From Lolium rigidum (lineage: Eukaryota > Streptophyta > Magnoliopsida > Poales > Poaceae), in contig NC_061512.1 in assembly GCF_022539505.1 (NCBI RefSeq), forward strand, positions 254,898,510-254,962,509: DNA of 64,000 bases, read 5' to 3'. Below are positions 55,609 through 64,000 of the stretch, one piece after another. Positions within the stretch are counted from its first letter, which is position 1; each line of letters starts with the position of its first letter. The notes under the pieces are model-generated. The model ran no database searches and was not told the DNA's origin. It saw only the letters and a program-made list of their open reading frames with translations. A program made the position numbers and the translations under genes.

Positions 55609-58183
55609 TTTGCACTTTCTGCGCCTAGCTGAAAGGCGTTAAAGAAAATCACTTCTTGGGAGATAACCCATGTTTTATTTTATTTACTGTATTTTTGAGT
55701 CTTGGAAGTTGTTTACTACTGTAGCAACCTCTCCTTATCATGTTTTTGTGCCAAGTAAAGTTTTTATGTTAAAGTTGATGCTATATTTGGGATTGCTGAG
55801 CAGAAACAGCATTGCTGTCTGTCACGAATTCTCGCAGAGCTCCCTGTAAAAAAATCGAAAAATCTGCAAATTTACGAGCGTGATCCTCAGATATGTACGC
55901 AACTTTCATTAGTTTTGAGTTTTTCCATTTGAGCAAGTTAAGTGCCCCTGCACGATTCATCTTTACTGGACTCGTTCTGTTTTTGACAGATTCTGCCTTT
56001 TATTTCGCATTGCCGCTTTTGCTATGTTGAATGAGTTTCTTTGTTCCATTAACTTTCAGGAGCTTTGTGCAATGTCCAGAAGTGTTAAGAATGATTGTGT
56101 CACCTCTGAATATGTGAATTTGTAATTATGCACTAACCCTCTAATGAGTTTGCTTGAAGTTTGTTGTGGAGGAAGTTTTCAAGGGTCAAGAGAAGAGGAT
56201 GATATACTATGATCAAGAAGAGTGAAAGGTCTAAGCTTGGGGATGCCCCGGTGGTTCATCCATGCATATTTTAAGAAGACTCAAGCATCTAAGCTTGGGG
56301 ATGCCCAAGTAATCCCCTTCTTCATCGACAACATTATCAGGTCACTTCTAGTGAAACTATATTTTTATTCCATCACATCTTATGTTCTTTACTTGGAGCG
56401 TCGGTTTGCTTTTATTTTAGTTTTGGTTTGAATAAAGTTGGATCCCACCATTCTTATATTGGAGATATTACGCTCCGCTTTTTCATATGGAACACTTGTG
56501 TTCTTAATTGTGCTTTAATGTTCATGGCGAAGGCTGAAATTGCTTCGTTAAATTGCTATTTGGTTGGAATCAGAAAATGCTACATATGGTTTGGATTAAC
56601 TTGGCAATTGTAAGAGCTCTCATAGATCATGTTTAAGCTCTTGCATCATGTAGTTTAATCTATTAATGAAGAACTACCGTAGAGCTTGTTTAATTTGGTT
56701 TGCATGATTGGTCTCTCTAAGTCTAGATATTTTCGGGTAAAGTGTTTGAACAACAAGGAAGACAAGTGTAGAGCCTTATAATGCTTGCAATATGTTCTTG
56801 TGTGAGTTTTGTTTTACCTGTTCATACTTGTGTTTGCTTCAAACAACCTTGCTAGCCCAAACCTTGTACCGAGAGGAAATGCTTCTCGTGCATCCAAACA
56901 CCTTGAGCCAAAACCCATGCCATTTGTGTCCACCATATCTACCTACTATGTGGTATTTTTCTGCCATTCCAAAGTAAATTACTTGAGTGCTACCTTTAAA
57001 ATTTCATTCCTTTATCTTTGCAATATATAGCTCATGGGACAAATAGCTTAAAAACTATTGTGGTGATGAATATGTAGTTATGTGTCTTAATTCTTATAAG
57101 TTGCTTGTTGAGCGGTAAACATGTTTCTGGGGACGCCATCAACTTTTTACCTTTGTTGGATATCATGTGAGATGCTATGCATGTTCGTCTTGTCTGAAGT
57201 AAGTGCGATTTCATGATCAAATGGTTTGAGTATGCATATGTTAGAGAAGAACATTGGGTCGCTAACTAAAGCCATGTATCATGGTGGAAGTTTCAGCTTT
57301 GGACATACAACCTCAATCTCTTATAAGAATATTAATCTGTTGTTGAATGCTTAAGCATTAAAAGAGGAGTCCATTATCTCGTTGTCTATGTTGTCCCGGT
57401 ATGGATGTCTAAGTTGAGAATAATCAAAAGCGAGAAATCCAATGCGTGCTTTCTCCTTAGACATTTGTACAGGCGGCATAGAGGTACCCCTTTGTTACAC
57501 TTGGTTGAAACATATGTTATGCAATGATAATCCGTGTTTTCCGAGCTAAGTAGGACAAGGTGCGAGCACTATTAGTACTCTATGCATGAGACTTGCAACT
57601 TGTAGGAAGTATTATGCATAGCACATATGAATTATTACTACCGTTGACAAAATTGTTTCTATGTTTTCAAAACAAAAGCTCTAGCACAAAAATAGTAATC
57701 CATGCTTCCCTCTGCGAAGGGCCATTCTTTTACTTTATTGTTGAGTCAGCTTACCCACTTCTTTCTATCTTAGAAGCAAACACTTGTGTTAACTGTGTGC
57801 ATTGATTCTTACATGTTTACTTATTGCACTTGTTATATTACTCTATGTTGACAAATATCCATGAGATATACATGTTACAAGTTGAAAGCAATTGCTGAAA
57901 CTTAATCATCCTTTGTGTTGCTTCAATGCATTCTACTTTGAATTTATTGCTTATGAGTTAGCTCTTATGCAAGTCTTATTGATACTTGTTTGAAAGTACT
58001 AGTCATGAAAAGTTTTGATATATGATTCATTTGTTTAGTCATTATCTTTGTTAGCAATCTTTTGTTCAGTTCACTCCATTCATCTCATATGCTTTACAAT
58101 AATGTTGATCAAGATTATGTTGGTAGCATGTCACTTCAGAAATTATTTGTGTTATCGTTTACCTACTCGAGGGCGAGTAGGAA
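55609..58183 (+). other. C 3' noncoding region
   Basis: About 2.6 kb without a gene, the uninterrupted version of B's 3' region. It shows the empty MULE site at about 56727-56744 and two polypurine-like motifs at 56231-56305. Confidence 0.8.
56231..56305 (+). other. Two internal polypurine-tract-like motifs of C
   Basis: CTAAGCTTGGGGATGCCC at 56231-56248 and CTAAGCTTGGGGATGCCC at 56289-56306, against the true tract CTAAGCTTGGGGATGCT at 58184-58200. Confidence 0.65.
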
Positions 58184-58200
58184 CTAAGCTTGGGGATGCT
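58184..58200 (+). other. C polypurine tract
   Basis: CTAAGCTTGGGGATGCT directly before the 3' LTR. Confidence 0.88.
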
Positions 58201-59767
58201 TGATACGTCTCAAACGTATCTATAATTTCTTATGTTCCATGCTACTTTTATGACAATACTTGAATGTTTTATACATACTTTACAACATTATTATACATTT
58301 TCCGGCACTAACCTTTTAACAAGATGCCGAAGCGCTAGTTCTGTTGTTTCTGCTGTTTTTGGTTTCAGAAATCCTAGTAAGGAAATATTATCGGAATTGG
58401 ACGAAATCAACGCCCAGGGTCCTATTTTTCCACGAAGCTTCCAGAAGACCGAGGGAGATACGAAGTGGGGCCACGAGGCGCCAGCACACTAGGGCGGGGC
58501 GGCGCGGCCCTAGCGTGTGGGGCCCCCGTGACCCCTCCGACTCCGCCCTTCCGCCTACTTAAAGCCTTCGTTGCGAAACCCTCTGTACCGAGAGCCACGA
58601 TACGGAAAACCTTCCAGAGACGCTGCCGTCGCGAATCCCATCTCGGGGGATTCAGGAGATCGCCTCCGGCACCCTGCCGGTGAGGGGAATCATCACCGGA
58701 GGGGCTCTACATCATCATGCCCGCCTCCGGATTGATGCGTGAGTAGTTCATCCTTGGACTATGGGTCCATAGCAGTAGCTAGATGGTTGTCTTCTCCGCT
58801 TGTGCTATCATTGTATAGATATTGTGAGCTGCCTAACATGATCAAGATCATCTATTTGTAATGCTACATGTTGTGTTTGGCGGGATCCGATGAATATAGA
58901 ATATTATGTCAAGTTGATTATCAATCTATCATATATGTGTTGTTTATGTTCTTGCATGCTCTCCGTTGCTAGTAGAGGCTCGGCCAAGTTGATACTTGTA
59001 ACTCCAAGAGGGAGTAATTATGCTCGATAGTGGGTTCATGCCTCCATTGAATCTGGGATCGTGACAGTAGGTTCTAAGGTTGTGGATGTGCTGTTGCTAC
59101 TAGGGATAAAACATCGATGCTTTGTCTAAGGATATTTGTGTTGATTACATTACGCACAATACTTAATGCAATTATCTATTGTTTACAACTTAATACTGGA
59201 AGGGGTTCGGATGATAACCTGAAGGTGGATTATTTAGGCATACATGCATGCTGGATAGCGGTCTATGTACTTTGTCGTAATGCCCTGATTAAATCACATA
59301 GTAATCATCATTGATATGTATTGAATCTTTATTTGTCAGTTGCCCGCCTGTAATTTGTTCATCCAGCATGTTAGTTATCTTATTGGAGAGACACCTCTAG
59401 TGAACCGTGGACCCCGGTCCATTCTTTTACATCTGAATACATTCTACTGTTCTTATTGTTCTTTGCAAACAAACACCATCTTCCACTCGATACGCTTAAT
59501 CCTTTGTTTTCAGCAAGCCGGTGAGATTGACAACCTCACTGTTACGTTGGGGCAAAGTACTTTCATTGTGTTGTGCAGGTTCCACGTTGGCGCCGGTTTC
59601 ACTGGTGTTGCGCCGCACTACATTCCTCCACCAACAACCTTCACGTGCTTCTTGGATCCTACTGGTTCGATAACTTTGGTTTCATACTGAGGGAAACTTG
59701 CTGCTGTGCGCATCATACCTTCCTCTTGGGGTTCCCAACGGACGTGTACATCTACGTGCATCAAGCA
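58201..59767 (+). repeat. C 3' LTR
   Basis: 1567 bp. Lacks about 20 bp of the GC palindrome present in the 5' LTR (58484-58512 region). Followed by ATGAC. Confidence 0.96.
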
Positions 59768-59772
59768 ATGAC

Positions 59773-60999
59773 CCACACTTATATAAAGAAGGAGTGGATG
59801 GTATTATGAGAAGATGTGTCCCAGAATATGAACAACAAGAGATATTGAGCAAATGTCATGGTGTGTTTATGGAGGACATCACGCCGGAGATAGAACCGTA
59901 CAAAAGGTTCTACAATCACGTTTTTATTGGCCAACACTTTTTAAAGATGCAAGGAAGTTTATCTTATCTTGTGATGAATGTCAAAGAGTTGGTAATATCT
60001 CTAGACGCAATGAAATGCCTATGAATTATACTCTTGTTATTGAACCATTTGATTGTTGGGGATTCGACTTCATGGGTCCTTTCCCTTCTTCAGAAGGTAA
60101 CACTCATATACTTGTCGCTGTTGATTATGTTACTAAATGGGTAGAAGCTATACCTACAAAAAGTGTTGATGGCGAGACCTCTATAAAAATGCTTGTAGAT
60201 GTTATATTTCCTAGATTTGGAGTACCTAGATATATTATGACTGATGGGGGTTCTCATTTTATTCATGGTGGTTTTAGAAAAACTCTTGCCAAATATGGTA
60301 TTAATCATAGAATTGCTTCAGCTTATCATTCTCAAACTAGTGGGCAAGTAGAATTATCAAATAGAGAAATTAAAGCTATCTTGGGAAAGACTCGTTAATA
60401 AATCTAGAAAGAATTGGGCTAGTAAGTTAAAGGAAGCATTGTGGGCTTATAGAACTGCTTATAAAAACCCTATGGGAATGTCTCCTTATAAAATGGTTTA
60501 TGGAAAAGCTTGTCATTTACCTTTAGAACTAGAGCACAAAGCTTATTGGGCTGTAAGAGAACTTAATAAAGATTTTAAACTTGCCGGTAAGAAGTGGTTG
60601 CTACAATTGAGTTCTTTAGATGAATGGAGAAGTGAAGCTTATGAAAATGCTAAACTTTTTAAGGAGAAAGTTAAGAAGTGGCATGATAGAAGAATTATTA
60701 AAAGAGAATTTAATGTTGGAGATAAAGTCCTATTGTATCGGTCTCGTCTCGGATTTTTTGCGGGGAAATTACTCTCAAAATGGGAAGGACCATATGTTAT
60801 TGAGGAGGTATATCGTTCGAGAGCAATAAAAATTAGCTCTTTGGAAGGTAACGCCACACAAGTAGTGAATGGACAAAGACTCAAGCATTATATTTCTGGA
60901 GATTCTTATAATGAAGATATTGATGTTATTCAAGTGATAACTCCGGAGGCTTTCATCAAATATCAAATTGACAGTTCTGCAGAGTCCGACTTTGAATAG
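59773..60999 (+). pseudogene. O integrase, frame-broken
   Basis: After C's duplication the frame resumes with LYKEGVDGIMRRCVPE. A break near 59855 leads to the frame with GGHHAGDR and CDECQRVGN (zinc-binding part). The core follows: [13 protein letters not shown] (Asp), [11 protein letters not shown] (Asp) and [15 protein letters not shown] (Glu). A break at 60391-60394 is ACTCG where ACTG would keep frame. The last part, WAYRTAYKNPMGMSPY through FNVGDKVLLYRSRL to ESDFE, ends at 60999. No chromodomain. It inserts the DNA copy. Confidence 0.87.
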
Positions 61000-61019
61000 G
61001 TAACAGTTTTAGTAATAAA

Positions 61020-61339
61020 AAGTCCGCGTTTAGCTTTCCGAACAATGTTTCTGCTGTTTATAGAAAATACGAAAAATTACGGGAACAAAACGGAGTGGAG
61101 GAGACGCGCGAGGGCCCGTCACCATAGGCCGGCGCGGGCCCCACCCTGGCCGCGCCGCCCTATGGGGACAGCCCCTCGGCGTCCCGTTTCCACTCGTTTT
61201 CGGCCTGGAACCTTCCTTTTGTCGTAAAAATATTTGCTATATAATCCCCCGGATCTCGAGAGGTCCGTATATCGTTTTCTCGTCGTGTTTTGTTTCGAGC
61301 TGTTTTCTGCCAGATATTGTTTTCAGATCTAGAGCCACC
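61020..61339 (+). promoter_or_regulatory. LTR-like leader and internal promoter before the O third ORF
   Basis: 61123-61167 closely repeats the GC block of O's own LTR (8143-8187): both read CATAGGCCGGCGCGGGCC and then CTGGCCGCGCC or a near match. A TATA box, CTATATAATC, is at 61238-61247. The ATG at 61340 sits in AGCCACCATG, a strong initiation context. The order GC palindrome, TATA box, short leader, ATG copies that of an LTR promoter. Confidence 0.55.
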
Positions 61340-61843
61340 ATGTCTTCATCGGATCCTCCGAAGGACAACTTCTTTGAGAACATCGTCAACCCGTACATAA
61401 GCGAGTTGAAGATGCATCCCAAGGAATTGCTGCTCGTAGATGGAGAGTTGCAGATAGAAGATGTTCGGGGACCTAAGGGAGAAGGAAGCTTGGAGGACAG
61501 GATTGAGAAACTAGAACAAGAGGTCTTCACCTACAAGAAGATGGCTGAGCGTGAAGTGGACATCTTCCACAGAATTGTGTCTGAGCTCATTGGTGAACAC
61601 GAGAAGGATACTGCAAAGCTCTGGAGCGATATCCTCTCACTTCACAACACTACCAACCAACTTCAGGCGCAACTTTATGATGTTTGGAATCAAAACTGTG
61701 AGTATGAAAACATGTTTAAACGCATTAGTGATGCTGCTAGTTTCAGGATTTCCGAGACCAAGACATCGTTTGTTGATGGAGAGCCTCTTCCCTGGAAGTC
61801 TGATGACAAGAAGAATCCACCATCATCGCCATCGGAGGAGTAA
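61340..61843 (+). CDS. O third ORF: 167-aa coiled-coil protein, intact
   Basis: Opens MSSSDPPKDNFFENIVNPYI and ends SSPSEE then TAA at 61841. Residues about 55-135 are rich in Leu/Ile/Glu/Lys heptads (RIEKLEQEVFTYKKMAE and on), so a coiled coil is likely. The tail is Lys/Pro/Ser/Glu-rich. There is no membrane segment or signal peptide. It occupies the position of the extra 3' ORF of Athila elements and is the only unbroken O gene. The CAG/CTG anomalies are not evident in it. The function is unknown. Confidence 0.65.
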   Translation: MSSSDPPKDNFFENIVNPYISELKMHPKELLLVDGELQIEDVRGPKGEGSLEDRIEKLEQEVFTYKKMAEREVDIFHRIVSELIGEHEKDTAKLWSDILSLHNTTNQLQAQLYDVWNQNCEYENMFKRISDAASFRISETKTSFVDGEPLPWKSDDKKNPPSSPSEE

Positions 61844-61880
61844 ATTCATCATCGGTATTGGCATCCCCTTGGTTTGTTTC

Positions 61881-61896
61881 AAGCTTGGGGGAGTGC
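61881..61896 (+). other. Second polypurine-tract-like motif of O
   Basis: AAGCTTGGGGGAGTGC, matching the true tract at 63621-63638 and lying about 40 bp after the third ORF's stop. Confidence 0.62.
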
Positions 61897-62784
61897 CGCG
61901 GTATCACATCATCACTATCTTTATCTTTTACTATCAAGTAGTGTCATATCATGAGTAGGGAAGTTATCATATAGAATAGTTTGTAGTATGGAAGTATCTC
62001 TCTCTTAGTTGGTTATCCATGTATCCATTGGTGTGAGTTATCGTTATGGAATATTAATGAGAAGTCTTATCTTTTAGTTTTTGCACATCTTATTTTAGTT
62101 TGCAATTTCTGTTATATGATTACTCTTGACATTAGTATTGGTATCACTTTGGGAGCATCAAGTAAATCTATTTGGTTTTGGCAAACTTAGCATTGGTCAG
62201 TAGCAACAACACCTTGATGTTTAAATAGAAAAGGGAAATACATGTAGATATATTGCTTTATTATCTTTCTGCTAATGAGTTCAGTATTCTGAAGTTAAAA
62301 TTGCTTGTGCTTATGAGAAAGATGCATGATTGTTTCTATCACATGTATATTTGCTTGTTTCCCTCAACCTTTATGCTTGCTACCCAACCTTGCTAGCCAA
62401 AGACCTGTATTGAGAGGAAATGCTTCTCATACATCCATGACTTTAAACCAAACCCATGCCATTTGTGTCCACCATAACTACCTACTATGTGGTATTTTGC
62501 GCCACTCCAAGTAAATACTTCATGTGCTACCTTTAAATAATTCAAACTATATTACTCCTTATTTGTGTCAATGTTTTATAGCTCATGAGGAAGTATGTGG
62601 TGTTTTATCTTTCAATCTTGTTGGGCGGACTTTCACCAATGGACTAGTGGCACATCCGCTTATCCAATAATTTTGCAAAAAGAGCCGGCAACGGGGTTCC
62701 CGACCCCAAATTAATAACTTTCATTAATAATTCTCTTCACATGTTTTGCCCTGATTTATCAGTAAGCAACTTAATTTTGCAATA

Positions 62785-62872
62785 GACACTCCTCCATGGT
62801 ATGTGAATGTTGGAAGGCACCCGAGGATTCGGTTAGCCATGGCTTGTGAAAGCAACGGTTGGGGGGAGTGTC
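62785..62872 (+). other. Structured hairpin in O
   Basis: Closed by GACACTCCTCC with GGGGGGAGTGTC (11 pairs, one G-T). The interior has CCATGGTATGTG, CCGAGGATTCGG (stem CCGA/TCGG) and GCCATGGC. A degenerate partner may follow at about 62945-63000. Confidence 0.6.
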
Positions 62873-63620
62873 ATCCATAATAAAACTAAAATACATGTGT
62901 AAACAAAAGAGAAGGGGGATGATCTACCTTGCTGGTAGAAATGCCGTCCTCCATGGGAGCCGCTCTTGGAAGGTCTGTTTGGCAAGGGAGTTAGAGTGCC
63001 CGCTACCATTCGTTGAAAACAACAAACACCACTCAAAATCTTACCTTTATGCTCTTTATATGATTTCAAAACTTGAAAAGCTCTAGCACATGATTTAATC
63101 CCTGCTTCCCTCTGCGAAGGGCCTATCTTTTACTTTTATGTTGAGTCAGTAAACCTATGTCCTTCTATCTTAAGCAAGCAATTGAGTTGTTGTGAACCAA
63201 CCATTTATGCTATGATCTAGTTAATCATGTCTTTTATGCTTTCTTGTTCAGTACATATTTTATCTGGATGAATATGACTTTGAAGTTATCAATGATTATG
63301 AGGAGATTGTTATGATTGAGGATGAAAGCCCTGCTATATAAATTCTAATATAAAAGCTTTGCTTAGAAGATAAGTACAATCCGTTAGTAGTTCTCTGACC
63401 AAGAGCAAAGTTTGCCATAACCGTTTATGATTTCCTATGCACCTTTACTTGTGATTTCTCTTTACTTATTTCGAGTTGAGTTATATGAAGAGAATGTTTA
63501 CTAGAATGTCTTGTGTGAATCAATATGATGCTTCTTGTCCGTATTTTATTTATCGACTCTTCACTCCATAAACATGTGGTCTTGTTTATTGAGCTCAGTT
63601 TCGCTTGGGGACAAGCGAGG

Positions 63621-63638
63621 TCTAAGCTTGGGGGAGTT
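63621..63638 (+). other. O polypurine tract
   Basis: TCTAAGCTTGGGGGAGT directly before the 3' LTR. Confidence 0.87.
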
Positions 63639-64000
63639 GATACGTCCATTTTGCATCACTATTTTATATCATAATTTGCTCGTTATTCATTGATATATTT
63701 CATATTTAGAGATGATACTTATGTTATTTCATCTATTTTGCATGTTTCATGATCATTGGAGAATTATTCACCGGAGTCAGGATTCTGCTGGAAAAAGCAC
63801 CGTCAGGACACCATATTTCGGAAGATCAGCAATTGACGGAAATTATACGAAAAATCCTATTTTTCCAGAAGACGAAGGGAGCCAAAAGGAGGGGCCGAGA
63901 GGGGCCGCCATGGCCCCCCCATAGGCCGGCGTGGGCCCTGCCCTGGCCGCGCCGCCATGTGGGGAGGGGGCCCACAGCCCCCTCTGGCTGCCTCTCCTTC
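63639..64000 (+). repeat. O 3' LTR, truncated by the window edge
   Basis: First 362 bases of the LTR, matching 7861-8226. The remaining ~1.15 kb and the right duplication are outside. Confidence 0.92.

Larger units (their letters stand above)
53051..59767 (+). mobile_element. Element C: non-autonomous Athila-like element with a Gag-like ORF, 6717 bp
   Basis: Complete: LTRs 53051-54631 and 58201-59767, primer site 54641, one ORF, extra and true polypurine tracts, perfect duplication. No protease, RT or integrase. Same family as B by LTR, leader and 3' region, but with a different ORF. Confidence 0.95.
61844..63620 (+). other. O 3' noncoding region
   Basis: About 1.8 kb with no gene. Contains a second polypurine motif (61881), the hairpin at 62785, and blocks shared with A and D (about 62580-63130). 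Confidence 0.7.
7861..64000 (+). mobile_element. Element O: Athila-type Ty3/Gypsy retrotransposon (outermost), interrupted by A, B and C
   Basis: The 5' LTR starts TGATACGTCC at 7861 and the same sequence restarts at 63639 after a polypurine tract; the window ends inside the 3' LTR. Between them, in order, are a degenerate tRNA-Asp-type primer site, gag, protease, RT, RNase H, integrase and a small post-integrase ORF. The RT active site FMDDFSVYG and the TGGCGCCGTTGCCGGGGA-type primer site are typical of the Athila lineage. Three insertions break it: A in the 5' LTR, B in pol before RT, and C between RNase H and integrase. Each leaves a matching 5-bp duplication. The left flank of O is AATAT (7856-7860); its partner lies beyond the window. 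Confidence 0.9.

Overview
The window is intergenic DNA of a large plant genome, almost certainly a Pooideae grass. This rests on Athila-type and Tat-type Ty3/Gypsy LTR retrotransposons with grass-type LTRs, Mutator-like elements (MULEs) and one plant gene end. I cannot name the species from sequence alone. I saw no rRNA gene, tRNA gene, CRISPR array or prokaryotic-style operon. The only probable host gene is at the left edge: the first two coding exons of a PAT1-like mRNA-decay factor on the minus strand (1646-2948), with a GC-rich 5' leader (2949-about 3250). A possible small retroposon (3523-4199) and one long, LTR-like block with a TATA box (4200-7860) follow.

From 7861 to the right edge the window is one nest of insertions. 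The outermost is element O (Athila-like, plus strand, 5' LTR from 7861, 3' LTR from 63639 and running off the window). Element A (minus, 8340-17944, TSD GAATC) sits in O's 5' LTR. Element B (minus, 21013-51469, TSD CTACA) sits in O's pol gene just before reverse transcriptase. Element C (plus, 53051-59767, TSD ATGAC) sits between O's RNase H and integrase. Inside B are a small MULE (24063-25224, TSD of 9-10 bp) and element D (minus, 26373-48852). Inside D's left LTR, 17 bp from its end, is a second MULE (27788-42163, TSD of 9-10 bp). Inside that MULE is element E, a Tat-type Gypsy (plus, 28839-41810, TSD GGAGG, 385-bp LTRs). E is therefore five insertions deep. With insertions removed, B is about 6.8 kb and C 6.7 kb (same family), D about 8.1 kb, the E-bearing MULE about 1.4 kb, and O about 10.5 kb if its 3' LTR is full length.

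O carries gag-protease, RT with an FMDD active site, RNase H and integrase, plus a short coiled-coil ORF behind an LTR-like leader with its own TATA box. A has gag and protease, no RT or integrase, and a 373-aa accessory ORF behind an LTR-like leader. B, C and D are non-autonomous: they carry gag-like or membrane-segment ORFs only, and would need enzymes from a relative such as O. E has gag, protease, RT, two RNase H domains, integrase and a spliced antisense gene in its 3' region.

Three patterns deserve attention. (1) The differences between paired LTRs, and most frame breaks I could diagnose, fall at CAG/CTG trinucleotides, read as CGAG, CTCG, CGG, CCG or CG. This looks like a base-calling artefact at CHG-methylated cytosines, so many apparent pseudogenes may be intact. 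(2) Related but distinct families share a structured, twice-repeated 3' hairpin with compensatory base changes. (3) Every family here repeats its polypurine tract upstream of the real one.
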